This document shows, piece by piece, positions 48,603 to 58,044 of a DNA stretch of 64,000 bases. Each line of letters begins with the position of its first letter. The stretch's first letter is position 1. Below the pieces are notes generated by a model that saw only the letters and a program-made list of their open reading frames with translations, searched no databases and had not been told where the DNA came from. The stretch comes from Streptomyces eurythermus (lineage in GTDB: Bacteria > Actinomycetota > Actinomycetes > Streptomycetales > Streptomycetaceae), in NCBI RefSeq assembly GCF_014649115.1, contig NZ_BMSK01000011.1, positions 118,223 through 182,222 of the forward strand, read 5' to 3'. The translations under genes were made by a program, and so were the position numbers.

Positions 48603-51511
48603 CAGACGGCGGCCTCTCCGGTCGCGGCGGGCAGGTAGACGTAGACGCCAAGGACGTCGGCCGGCTGCTGGGCGGTGACACGCAGGCCGCGGACGATCTC
48701 GTCGGAGGCGCGGCGGACGCGCCGGTGGGACTCGTGCAGTTCGGCGGCGAGGGTGTCGCCGTACTGCTCCAGGTGGTCGGTGACGGCGGGGAGCTGACCG
48801 AGGACGCGGCTCATCACGCCCTCGCCGTGCAGCGGGTCGACGCTGTCGGCGGCGCGGGCGGTGAGGAGGGCATGGGCCTGGTCCACGGGCAGCCAGACGG
48901 CGTTCTTCGGGGAGCCCTGGAAGGCGAGGAGACGGGCGTCCTCGGCGACGAGCTGCTTCTCCCCCTGCCGGGAGGGCAGCGTGAGGTGGAAGCGGTAGCG
49001 GACGAGGAGCAGGGTCGTGCGGGTCTCGACGGCGCGGGTGGAGACGACGCCGCAGCGGCGGGCCGGGCGGCGGCCGTCGGCCTGGCTGTCGAGGGCGGAG
49101 TTCAGGACGTGGGCGGCGATGGCGCCGACGACGGGGTCGGTGCGGACGAGGGCGGCCTCGCCCCGGGCCACGGCCGAGGTGGTGCGGAACGGGATGGGGC
49201 GGGCGCCTTCGACGGCGGCGGCGCCGACGACGGGGGCGAGGGCGTCGCGCAGGCCGGCGGAGGTGCCGCTGACCTCGGCGGTGAAGTCGCCGGAGCCGTC
49301 GCCCGCCTCCACCAGGTGGGCTTCGAGGGCGGCGAGGGAGGTTCGTACGAAGTCGTTCACCTCGTCGGCGCGGCCGAGGGTGTCCCGGATGGCGAGGACC
49401 TCGCGGGCGACTTCTTCCGGGTGGATGGAGCGCTGGGCGAACCGGGAGCGGGAGCGGGTCTCGCGCTCGGCCGCGGACTTCCAGTCGGCCTCCAGGTCGG
49501 CGAAGCTCTGCTGGAAGGCGTCGGCCTCGAACAGGGTGCCCTGCTCGCCCTCCCGGCCACGCAGCAGCAGCCACTCCACGATGGCGTCGGTGACGCCGGA
49601 GGAGGTCTCGTCGGGGACGGAGACGGAGATACCGAGGTCCTTCTTGATCTGGCGGTGCTTCTTGATGAGGACGTCGAGGACCTTGCCGTCGATGCCGTTG
49701 TCGCTGCCGTACAGGGTGATGACGCGGACCTCATCGCGCTGCTGGCCGTAGCGGTCGACGCGGCCTTCGCGCTGGTCGTGGCGGGTGGGGTTCCAGGCGA
49801 GGTCGTAGTGGACGACGGCGTCGAAGTGGTGCTGGAGGTTGACGCCCTCGGAGAGGCAGTCGGTGGCGACGAGGACGCGGCGGGCGGCGGCGTCCTGCCC
49901 GGCCTCCTCGGCCAGCTCCTCGATGCGTTCGATGCGCTGCTGCGGCGAGAGGGTGCCGGTGACGGCGCGGACGACGGTCTTCTTGCCCAGCTTGCCGTCC
50001 AGGTGTTCGGCGACGTACTCGGCGGTCGGGATGTAGCGGCAGAAGACGATCGGGTGGTAGCCGTCGGCGAGCAGCGCCTTGAGGTGCTTGACCAGGGCCT
50101 TCAGCTTGAGGTCGCCGTCCGGGCCTTCCAGGGCGGCGGCACGGTCGGCGAGTTCGGCGAGGCGGGCGCCGGCATCGTCGGTCTCGGCGCCGGGGGCCAC
50201 GTCCATGCCTTCCAGGCTGTCGCTGTCGGCCGCGTCGCGGGTGAGGGGCGCGCCGAAGCGGTCGGCCTCCTCGGCGCTGGCGGCGGCCGCGGCGGCGGAG
50301 CGCGTACGGAGGGTCTGGGCGGCGGCGCGCGGGGAGGAGACGAGGGAGCGGAGCAGGGCGATCGCGGACCACCAGGCGATACGGGCCTCACGCTTGCCCT
50401 GGCTGCCGGCGGCCTCGACGCGTTCGCTCGCGTAGGCGATGGCGTCGTCGAGGAGGGCGCGGTAGGCCGGGGACAGCTTGTACGTCTCGTCCTTGAAGTA
50501 GCGGTCGGACGGGAACGCGGTGCGCTCGGCGAGGCTGTCGTCACCGAGGCCGTCCTCGGTCGTCAGGTACTGGCGTACGTCGGCGCGCTTGCGCTGGACG
50601 AAGTGGTGGGCGAGGAGCCTTCGGCCACGGTCGGAGTCCAGGTCCACCTCGGCCAGTTCGGGCTTGACCAGGCCGAGGAGGTTACGGAAGGCGGACTCCT
50701 TGCCGCTGTGCGGGGTGGCGGTCACGAGGAGCAGGTGGCGCTCGGTGTCCTCGGCGATCCGGCGCAGCAGCTCATAGCGGAGCTGGTTCTGGGTGGAGGT
50801 GGTGTCGTCGGCGGCGACGCAGGTGTGGGCCTCGTCGACGATCACCAGGTCGGGGCAGTGCTTGACGAAGTCGTCGCGGTGGCGGGTGGACTTGATGAAG
50901 TCGGTGGAGACGATGACGTGGGGGTACTTGTCGAAGAGCGACTGGCCCAGGTCCAGGCCGCGCTCCAGGCGGGAGACGGTGGAGGCAAGGACGAGTTCGG
51001 CGTCGATGCCGAACTTGGTGCGCAGTTCCTCCTGCCACTGCTCGGCGAGGGCCGGTGAGCAGAGGACGGCCAGGCCGCGTGCCTCGCCTTGCGCGAGGAG
51101 TTCGCTCGCGATGAGGCCCGCCTCGACGGTCTTGCCGATGCCGACGTCGTCGGAGATGAGGAGCCGTACTGTGTTCTGCCGCAGCGCCATGAGGAGCGGG
51201 ACGAGCTGGTAGGCACGGGGCTCGACGGCGATGCCGGCGAGGGAGCGGAAGGGGCCGGCGCCGGAGCGGAAGCCGATACGGAGGGCGGAGCGCAGCAGTC
51301 CGGCGGCGCGGTGGTCGCCGAGGTCGGCGGGGGACGGCGGGGCGAACTCGGCGCCCTTGACGTCCTCGAAGGCGGGGAAGACGGCGGCGATGTCGTCGTC
51401 GGAGCCGCCGAGCGGGCGCAGGACGAGCATGTCGGGGGCGCTCTCGGGGAGCACGACCCATTCGCGGCCTCGGGCGGTGACCAGGGAACCGGCGGAGTAG
51501 GTGAGCGTCAT
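48602..51511 (-). CDS. SNF2-family helicase, DrmD-like
   Basis: The 969-residue protein has an N-terminal small strand domain (YSAGSLVTARGREWVVLPES). The SNF2/RapA-type motor follows with Walker A SDDVGIGKT (120-128), DEAH (226-229), VTATPHSGKES, and in the second lobe VLVATDCLSEGVNLQ and HDQREGRVDRYGQ. A helical C-terminal region of about 300 residues follows. There is no nuclease motif. SNF2 motors of this type translocate on double-stranded DNA and, in DISARM, are encoded next to DrmMI. It overlaps the methylase by one base and follows the kinase-helicase gene by 45 bases. Confidence 0.88.
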   Translation of the reverse strand: MTLTYSAGSLVTARGREWVVLPESAPDMLVLRPLGGSDDDIAAVFPAFEDVKGAEFAPPSPADLGDHRAAGLLRSALRIGFRSGAGPFRSLAGIAVEPRAYQLVPLLMALRQNTVRLLISDDVGIGKTVEAGLIASELLAQGEARGLAVLCSPALAEQWQEELRTKFGIDAELVLASTVSRLERGLDLGQSLFDKYPHVIVSTDFIKSTRHRDDFVKHCPDLVIVDEAHTCVAADDTTSTQNQLRYELLRRIAEDTERHLLLVTATPHSGKESAFRNLLGLVKPELAEVDLDSDRGRRLLAHHFVQRKRADVRQYLTTEDGLGDDSLAERTAFPSDRYFKDETYKLSPAYRALLDDAIAYASERVEAAGSQGKREARIAWWSAIALLRSLVSSPRAAAQTLRTRSAAAAAASAEEADRFGAPLTRDAADSDSLEGMDVAPGAETDDAGARLAELADRAAALEGPDGDLKLKALVKHLKALLADGYHPIVFCRYIPTAEYVAEHLDGKLGKKTVVRAVTGTLSPQQRIERIEELAEEAGQDAAARRVLVATDCLSEGVNLQHHFDAVVHYDLAWNPTRHDQREGRVDRYGQQRDEVRVITLYGSDNGIDGKVLDVLIKKHRQIKKDLGISVSVPDETSSGVTDAIVEWLLLRGREGEQGTLFEADAFQQSFADLEADWKSAAERETRSRSRFAQRSIHPEEVAREVLAIRDTLGRADEVNDFVRTSLAALEAHLVEAGDGSGDFTAEVSGTSAGLRDALAPVVGAAAVEGARPIPFRTTSAVARGEAALVRTDPVVGAIAAHVLNSALDSQADGRRPARRCGVVSTRAVETRTTLLLVRYRFHLTLPSRQGEKQLVAEDARLLAFQGSPKNAVWLPVDQAHALLTARAADSVDPLHGEGVMSRVLGQLPAVTDHLEQYGDTLAAELHESHRRVRRASDEIVRGLRVTAQQPADVLGVYVYLPAATGEAAV

Positions 51512-51556
51512 CGAAGGGGATCCTCGGGGTCCTCGGGGTGTCGGTCGGTTCCGTGG

Positions 51557-54500
51557 TCAGGAGGCGGCGGGGCCGCCGAAGTAGCGGGCGTGGCGGGCGA
51601 CGACGGCGTCCCAGTCCGCGGGGTCGGCCGGGAAGCGGACGACACCCCAGCCGGCGTCGTAGAGGCGTTCCTCGGCGTCCTCGTCCCGGGTGGCGTCCTG
51701 CTCCGTGTCCGGGCCGTCGACGAAGACGGCGAGGTTGACTCCGGGGAGGCGGTAGACGAAGTCGGGCACGGCGGTGCCGACGAGGGTCCGGCCCTCGTCG
51801 GGCAGGCGGAGGCCGTGGTCCCTGAGCCAGGTGACGAGGGTCTGCTCCAGAGGAGTGTTCGCCATGTCGTCGGCGTCGTCGGCCGGCGTGTCGGCGGGCT
51901 TCGGAACCGTCCGCGCCAGCTCCTCGACGAGCCGCCGGTGCTGCTCCGTCGGGGACTCCTCCCGCTCTTCCGGTTCGGCCACGGCCGACGCGAGGCGCCG
52001 CAGCAGGTGGGCGACGGTGTGGCGGTTGATCGCCGCGTGGTCGAGCTGGTTGCCGTACGTGAGCAGGCAGTCGTAGCAGCCGCGGGCGCAGTGGTCCTCG
52101 GCCTGGTCCACGCCGTGCTCGTCGAAGTGGCAGATCTCCAGGGCGCGGCGGGCGGCGACGGCGAGCGCGCCGGGCTCGGCCTGGAGGCGGCGCAGGACTC
52201 CGGCGCCGCCCTCGGCTGCCTCGGTGAGCAGGAAGCGGTTGCGGGGGCCGTCGTCGGGCGGGAGGAGTTCGCTGGTCAGCTCGGAGTCCTCCAGCTCGAA
52301 CGCCGCCTCGACGCCGCGCTCCAGGGCGTACATGAGGGTGAGGGCGATCGGTTCGGGCAGCGGTTCGTCGAGGGTGACGACGAGAATGTTGCGGCGGTCC
52401 TCGACGAAGGGGACGACACGCTTCTTGCGGCGCTTCTCGTTGCCGTCGGCGTCGATGACCGGCATCTCGCTGGAGTCGCCGGATGCCTCGGCGGCGTCGC
52501 GCTCGTTCATCCAGCGGCCGTCGGCGGGGTCGAGCCAGTAGCCGTCCTGCTCGTTCTCCTTGGCGCGCAGCCGTCCCTTGTTGGTGATGCGGACGGTGGC
52601 CGAGTCGCCGTAGGAGAGGGTGGCGAGGCTGCCCGCCGCGTCGCCGACGCGGGCGTCCTGGCGGCCCTTACGGATGCCGTGGTCCTGGAAGCGGTACGAG
52701 GTCTCCAGGCGGAATCCGGCCCGGCGGCGCTCCTCCTCGTCGGAGGAGATCCGCTCCCGGCGCTGGGTGTAGACGGTGTGCAGGTGCAGCAGGTTGTAGG
52801 CGGCGGCGCCGAGCGGTTCCTTGCACATGTCGCAGACGTCGGCGCGCTGCTCGGGGTCGTGGTGGTAGCCGCAGTGCTTGCAGCGGGCGGCCGCGGTAGT
52901 GGCGATGTCGCCGGAGGAGTCCGGGGGCAGCTGGACGCGGGTGACCTGGTAGCGGGCGCCCTCGTGGTAGATGAGCGCGCCGGGGCCGAACTCGCGGATG
53001 GCGAGGAAGCGGGGGCGCTGGAGGTAGTCGCCGTCGCCGTGGCGGCGGCCGGTGGTCGGGATGTAGGCGGCCAGCGGCAGGCGAGGGAAGGAGTAGCCGG
53101 GCAGGAAGCCCTCGGAGGCGAGGTAGCGGTAGGGGTTGAAGTCGGAGAGGACGGACCTGCTGTCCGGGGTCTCGTTCTTCAGGAGGTTGAGCTGGGTCTC
53201 GGCCTCCTTGCGGCGGGCGACGGCACGCCGCCGGTCGCTTTCCGTGAGGGTGTGGTCGAGGACCCGCTTGTTCTGCACGTACTGGTCGACGAGGGCGGCA
53301 CGGAAGAGTTCGCGCCAGCGGTTGAACGCCTGGTCGAAACGGTCGGGGGCGGTACGGACCCGGTCCTCGATCCAGCGCTCGTCCCACCAGACGGTCCTGG
53401 CGAACTCGGGGAGCAGCGGGCCGAGGACCCGGTGGGCGGCGGCCACCGTCCGGGCCTGGGCGTCGGCGTCGCGGGAGGCGGCGTACAGGTCGTCGTGGAG
53501 GCGGAGTGCGGGGTCCGGGCGGCCGAGGCTCTCGTCGTATGCGATGTCGATGATGTGCGGGATGGCGCGGCCGAGCTTCAGTCCGGCCTCGGCGAGCCAG
53601 ATGCCCTGGAGGTGGGAGAGGACGAGGTCCTCGTTGGCGAGGTCGAGGCGCGGCGGGGCGACGGCGCCCGCGACCATGCGCTCGGAGCGGCGGAAGTAGT
53701 ACTGGTCGTGGCTGTTGCCGGTGGCGCAGTACGTGGTGACGAGCGCGGGCTGGCCGCTGCGGCCGGCGCGGCCGCTGCGCTGCGCGTAGTTGGCCGGGGT
53801 CGGCGGGACGTTGCGCATCATGACCGCGTTCAGGGACGAGATGTCGACGCCCAGCTCCATCGTCGGCGAGCAGTAGAGGAGCTTCAGCTCGGCCTTGCTG
53901 AACGCCTCTTCGCGGCGCTCGCGCTCGCCGGGGTCGACCTGGGCGGTGTGCTCGCGGGCATACAGGCCGGACAGCTCGGTGGCGGCGTTGCGGTAGAGGT
54001 CGCGGAAGAAGGTGTTGACGCGCGGGCCGTCGCCGCTGGCGTAGGTGCGGGTGAGGGGGTCGTGGGCGCCGGACTCGCCGGGGCCGGCGCGCCAGATGAG
54101 GGAGGCGGCGGAGATCCGGTAGCCGGTGGCGGCCGGAGCGGTCGGCGCGCGGAAGCGGCCGGCGCGCTGGGGGGCGGCGCTGACCTCGGTGACCAGGCCG
54201 GCGATCGTGAGCACCTTCAGCAGGTCCTCGATGATCTTCTGGAGGTCGGTGTTGTCCAGCTTCACGCCGTCGCGCACGTCGAAGACCGTGGGCGCGGTGC
54301 GGCGCAGGTACTTGCCGAACTTGCCGCGGGCCGAGAGGAAGTGCCCGGACCGGTCCATGCCGGGACGCGAGGGCTGCGGGTAGACGGTGCCGACCTTGGG
54401 TGCGTCGGACCTGCCGAGGACCCAGGGGTCGATGAGCCGCTCCTCGCTGGCGCGCTGGAGGGCGTCGAAGTCGTCGCGGAAGTACTGGACGTCGATCGCG

Positions 54501-57500
54501 AGTTCGCGTCGCATGTCGTCCAGGAGGGTCCGCGTGATCTCGGCGCGAAGGGCGGGATCGGCGTCGCGGAGCGCCGGGTGCGCGTTCTGCCAGCGCTCGT
54601 CGCGCTCGGCGATCCACTGGAGGTCGGCGTAGTCGATCCTCAGCAGACCGGTCTGTTCCAGGTTCGGCATGGTGATCCGCCAGCCGCGCTCCAGGTCGAG
54701 GTAGAGGCGGAAGGCGAGGACGTCGCGCAGGGTCTTGGCGGCGTTGCGGGCGAGGCTGGGCGGCAGGTCGGACTGCCCGGTGTACTCGACGGGGTCGAGG
54801 GCGAGGGCGTTGGCGACACGGGTGGCCAGCTCTTCGTGGGGGATGCCCTCGTCCCCGGCGTCCAGACACGCCCGGTAGAGAGCGCCGCGCAACTGAGTGA
54901 TCTGGACGAAGTCGTTGAAGTGACCGGCCTGGAGGGAGGCGTCCTGGCGGTTGTCGACGAAGGTGAGGAGCTTGCGCGCCTCCTTGTCGAGGGCTTCTTC
55001 GGGGACCGCCTTGAGGGAGCGGACGACGGCCGCCGACACCAGGGAGGTGGCGGAGGAACGGCCCTCCTGGTCGAGGGTGGCGAGCTTCGCGAAGTCCTTG
55101 CCGCGCGTCTGCTCGTAGGTCACCGAGCACTGGAGACAGAACAGGAACGGGGCGGGGATGAAGGCGGCGTCCAGGTCGCCCCGGCCCTCGTACCCGTAGG
55201 GGTCGACGGTCACGGCGCGGGGGGCGCGCTCGCGGTAGGACTTCTTGACGACCTCCTGGCCTCGGTCGTCGAGTTCCAGCCATGACTCCGGTAGCTTGCG
55301 CTCGGCGACGGCCTCGTCGAGCGAGCGGGGCCACGGGCGGCCGACGTAGAGGTAGCCGTCGCCGGCCCTGCCGCCCGTGGCGGAGGTGTCGCGGCGGGAC
55401 TCGTAGCGGACCTCACCGTCCTTCTCGGTACGCCAGACCGTCAGGTACTCCTGGCCGCACTCACGGCAGAAGGCGAGCGGAATGAGGAGCTTGCCGTCGG
55501 TGCCGGGCTGCACCTGCTGGTAGTCGCGGGTGAGGTGGCGGCTGTCCGGGTCCTCCAGGGTGACGTACACGGTGTCGCCCTTGGAGAGGAACTGGTGGAG
55601 ACGGAAGGCGAAGAGAGGTCGTTCCGTGACCGGGTGACGGGCCTGCGAGCCGGCCTCCAGGGTGGCACGCAGGGCCGCCGCACACTGTTCCTCGGGGACG
55701 CCGCTCTCCTGGTGGAGGTCCTTGGCCGCGTCCTCGATCTTGGCGGGCTTCTGGCGTACGAGACGGCCGGTGAGGGTGTCGGTGGCCAGGCCGAAGCGGG
55801 TTTCGATCCAGCGGGCGAGCGGGTCACGGACCAGGTCCGCGTACGCGCGGGGAGCGTCGGTGGTGCGCAGCCGCTCGGCGGGTACGGTGTCGGGGGCCGG
55901 GTCGGTGGCGCGGACCAGGGTCTCGCCGATGACGTGCTCGGTGCGGATCCTCGTACCGAAGAGTTTGGAGGCGACGGCGGCGACCACGCTCTTCTGCTCG
56001 TCGATCGTGCCCTCGGTGGACATGGTCGCCGAGGTTCCGACGCACTGGAGCCGGTCGGCCTGGCACGCCTCGCGGACGCGGCGGATCAGCAGGGCGACAT
56101 CGGCGCCCTGGCGGCCGCGGTAGGTGTGGAGTTCGTCGAAGACGAGGAACTCGAGGCCCTTGGCCATCCGGACGAGGCTGTCACGGTCGTCGGGACGGGT
56201 GAGCATCAGCTCCAGCATCACGTAGTTGGTGAGCAGGATGTCCGGCGGGTTGTCGCGGATCTCCCTGCGGGCTGCTTCGTCCTCCTGGCCGGTGTAGCGG
56301 GCGAAGGTGACGGGCTCGCGTCCGGCGCCGTATCCGTCCCTGAGGTACTTCTCCAGCTCCTTGAGCTGGCTGTTGGCCAGGGCGTTCATGGGGTAGACGA
56401 TGATCGCGCGGACCCTCTTGGCGGTCCCTCGCGGCTCCGTCTCCCGGTCCCTGAGGACCTTGTCGACGATGGGCACGATGTAGGAGAGGGACTTGCCCGA
56501 GCCGGTGCCGGTGGTGAGGACATAGGACGCCCCGGAACGGGCGGCGTCGACGGCTTCGCGCTGGTGCTGGTGGAGGGTGAGCGGGCGGCCGTCGCAGACC
56601 GTGCCGCCCCTGGTCTTCCTCGCCTGGAAGATCCGCGCGCACTCCGGGTGGAGGACGCCCTGGGACGCGAGTTCGGCGACCGTGCCGGCGGAGTCGAAGA
56701 AGGGGTTGAGGGAGATCCACGGGTTGGGCCACTGCGACTTGGCGTCGAGGTCGCGCCGGACGAAGTCGGCGACGCGTTCGTCGCGGATGACCGTGCCGCC
56801 CTGGGTGAAGGCACGGTACTCGTCGATCAGGTCTCGGTGGACGCCGAAAACGTCCATGCCGGACGTGTGCGGGCGGGCCGGGGCAGTCGGCCGGTCGGCC
56901 GGAGCCTGCCGCACCGTGGGCGTGGCGAGCGCGGCCCGGCCCTGGAGGAGGCGGCTCACCGGGTCGAACTCGCGCCAGGCGGGCAGCGCTTCGCCGACCG
57001 TGACGAACGGCAGCAGGGCGTCTCGTACGACGGCGGCGCTCTCGGGACGGTCCGCCGGGTTCTTGGCGAGCAGTCGGTCGACGAGACGGGCGAGTGCCTC
57101 GGGAACGTCGTGCCGGACCAACCGGACCGGGTTCGGTGCCTGGTGGACGTGCTTCTCGCCGAGTTCGTACGCGGAGGTGCCGACGAACGGCGGCACGCCG
57201 AGGAGCATCTCGTACAGGACGCAGCCGAGAGCGTAGAGGTCCGCCGCCGGGGTCACGGCTCCGCCCTGGAACTGCTCGGGCGCCATGTAGCGGGCGGTGC
57301 CGACCGTGACGCCCGTGCTGGTGAGCTTGGTACCGTCCGGGTCGTCGACGATGCGGCCCATGCCGAAGTCCAGGACCTTCACGAGGCCACCGCGGGTGAG
57401 CATGACATTGCGGGGCTTGAGGTCGCGGTGAACGACGCCCTCGACGTGTGCGGCCTTCAGCCCCTCCGCCATCTGCGCGGCGATGGCCGCCGCCCAGGAG

Positions 57501-57868
57501 ATCGGCAGCTGCGTCTCGTCGGCGACCAGGTCGGCCAGAGGATGGCCGTCGAGGAATTCCATCACAAGGTAAGGCAGGCCGCCGTTCGTGGCGTCCACGC
57601 CCCCGGCGATCGTGCGCGGGAGATTGGGGTGCCGGCCGAAGGTCTGCATGATCCGCACCTCACGGGCGAACCGCTCCACGGTCTCGGTGTCGCCGTGCGT
57701 GTCGATCTGCAGGCCGGAGCGGCGCCGGAGGATCAGCTTGACCGCCACGACGCGGTCCGGGTCGCCCGGAGGGGCGTCAAGATCCTCGGCTCTGTGGACC
57801 TCGCCCATGTTGCCCGAGTCCACAGCCCCCAGGAGCCGGAACCGCCCCGCGATCATCTCCGTCGCCAC
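51557..57868 (-). CDS. Ser/Thr kinase-DEAD helicase-DUF1998-nuclease-like fusion protein
   Basis: The 2,103-residue protein starts at GTG 57868 with AAGGGA 7 bases upstream. Residues 8-290 are a complete Hanks-type kinase: VAVKL (Lys44), Glu70 in FAREV, HRDLKPRN (147-154), DFG (167-169), APE (196-198). A Pro/Ala linker (300-336) leads to a DEAD-type helicase whose opening (DVFGVHRDLIDEYRAFT, WPNPWISLNPF, GVLHPECARIF) is that of the large DUF1998 helicases. Walker A is TGTGSGKS (453-460) and DELH is at 578-581. In the second lobe are SPTMELGVDISSLNAV and QRSGRAGRSGQPA. The DUF1998 part has a Cys cluster (CHFDE at 1913, HCARGCYDC at 1926-1934). The last ~110 residues (PDFVYRLPGVNLAVFVDGP) look like a Vsr/DUF559-type nuclease fold. 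This equals DrmA plus DrmB of DISARM in one chain, with a kinase in front and a nuclease in place of the phospholipase-like DrmC. Confidence 0.85.
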   Translation of the reverse strand: MATEMIAGRFRLLGAVDSGNMGEVHRAEDLDAPPGDPDRVVAVKLILRRRSGLQIDTHGDTETVERFAREVRIMQTFGRHPNLPRTIAGGVDATNGGLPYLVMEFLDGHPLADLVADETQLPISWAAAIAAQMAEGLKAAHVEGVVHRDLKPRNVMLTRGGLVKVLDFGMGRIVDDPDGTKLTSTGVTVGTARYMAPEQFQGGAVTPAADLYALGCVLYEMLLGVPPFVGTSAYELGEKHVHQAPNPVRLVRHDVPEALARLVDRLLAKNPADRPESAAVVRDALLPFVTVGEALPAWREFDPVSRLLQGRAALATPTVRQAPADRPTAPARPHTSGMDVFGVHRDLIDEYRAFTQGGTVIRDERVADFVRRDLDAKSQWPNPWISLNPFFDSAGTVAELASQGVLHPECARIFQARKTRGGTVCDGRPLTLHQHQREAVDAARSGASYVLTTGTGSGKSLSYIVPIVDKVLRDRETEPRGTAKRVRAIIVYPMNALANSQLKELEKYLRDGYGAGREPVTFARYTGQEDEAARREIRDNPPDILLTNYVMLELMLTRPDDRDSLVRMAKGLEFLVFDELHTYRGRQGADVALLIRRVREACQADRLQCVGTSATMSTEGTIDEQKSVVAAVASKLFGTRIRTEHVIGETLVRATDPAPDTVPAERLRTTDAPRAYADLVRDPLARWIETRFGLATDTLTGRLVRQKPAKIEDAAKDLHQESGVPEEQCAAALRATLEAGSQARHPVTERPLFAFRLHQFLSKGDTVYVTLEDPDSRHLTRDYQQVQPGTDGKLLIPLAFCRECGQEYLTVWRTEKDGEVRYESRRDTSATGGRAGDGYLYVGRPWPRSLDEAVAERKLPESWLELDDRGQEVVKKSYRERAPRAVTVDPYGYEGRGDLDAAFIPAPFLFCLQCSVTYEQTRGKDFAKLATLDQEGRSSATSLVSAAVVRSLKAVPEEALDKEARKLLTFVDNRQDASLQAGHFNDFVQITQLRGALYRACLDAGDEGIPHEELATRVANALALDPVEYTGQSDLPPSLARNAAKTLRDVLAFRLYLDLERGWRITMPNLEQTGLLRIDYADLQWIAERDERWQNAHPALRDADPALRAEITRTLLDDMRRELAIDVQYFRDDFDALQRASEERLIDPWVLGRSDAPKVGTVYPQPSRPGMDRSGHFLSARGKFGKYLRRTAPTVFDVRDGVKLDNTDLQKIIEDLLKVLTIAGLVTEVSAAPQRAGRFRAPTAPAATGYRISAASLIWRAGPGESGAHDPLTRTYASGDGPRVNTFFRDLYRNAATELSGLYAREHTAQVDPGERERREEAFSKAELKLLYCSPTMELGVDISSLNAVMMRNVPPTPANYAQRSGRAGRSGQPALVTTYCATGNSHDQYYFRRSERMVAGAVAPPRLDLANEDLVLSHLQGIWLAEAGLKLGRAIPHIIDIAYDESLGRPDPALRLHDDLYAASRDADAQARTVAAAHRVLGPLLPEFARTVWWDERWIEDRVRTAPDRFDQAFNRWRELFRAALVDQYVQNKRVLDHTLTESDRRRAVARRKEAETQLNLLKNETPDSRSVLSDFNPYRYLASEGFLPGYSFPRLPLAAYIPTTGRRHGDGDYLQRPRFLAIREFGPGALIYHEGARYQVTRVQLPPDSSGDIATTAAARCKHCGYHHDPEQRADVCDMCKEPLGAAAYNLLHLHTVYTQRRERISSDEEERRRAGFRLETSYRFQDHGIRKGRQDARVGDAAGSLATLSYGDSATVRITNKGRLRAKENEQDGYWLDPADGRWMNERDAAEASGDSSEMPVIDADGNEKRRKKRVVPFVEDRRNILVVTLDEPLPEPIALTLMYALERGVEAAFELEDSELTSELLPPDDGPRNRFLLTEAAEGGAGVLRRLQAEPGALAVAARRALEICHFDEHGVDQAEDHCARGCYDCLLTYGNQLDHAAINRHTVAHLLRRLASAVAEPEEREESPTEQHRRLVEELARTVPKPADTPADDADDMANTPLEQTLVTWLRDHGLRLPDEGRTLVGTAVPDFVYRLPGVNLAVFVDGPDTEQDATRDEDAEERLYDAGWGVVRFPADPADWDAVVARHARYFGGPAAS

Positions 57869-57981
57869 AGCCCATTCCCTTGCGTTTTCGCGTGGCCCTG
57901 CGAGCACACGACTCCCCACGGGAGAATGCCCCGTCTCGCGACGCGGGCAGATCCCCAGCCCCGCAGACAGCGTACACGGGA

Positions 57982-57995
57982 GTTTAGTCGTAAAC
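57982..57995. promoter_or_regulatory. Second inverted repeat upstream of the kinase-helicase gene
   Basis: GTTTA-gtcg-TAAAC is a perfect inverted repeat 13 bases from operator copy 3. It keeps the GTTnA...TnAAC outline of the shared palindrome, so it may be a weaker binding site for the same protein. Confidence 0.45.
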
Positions 57996-58008
57996 AAAAG
58001 GCACGCTT

Positions 58009-58023
58009 GTTGACGACGTCAAC
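58009..58023. promoter_or_regulatory. Shared operator palindrome, copy 3
   Basis: GTTGACGACGTCAAC lies 141 bases upstream of the kinase-helicase start and just after the stop of the SWIM-finger gene. It is in position to control the DISARM-like operon. It is identical to the copies at 23831 and 35439. Confidence 0.8.
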
Positions 58024-58044
58024 AGGTCAGGCTTGATGGATGGG

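Noticed and set aside
45318..48638. A 1,106-codon open frame on the plus strand
   Set aside because: It is antisense to the adenine methylase with DPACGSG and NPPW motifs; no domain is recognisable in it.
51089..55285. A 1,398-codon open frame on the plus strand
   Set aside because: It is antisense to the kinase-helicase and SNF2 genes, whose motifs are unmistakable. Its translation is Val/Gly/Glu-rich low-complexity sequence typical of GC-rich shadow frames.
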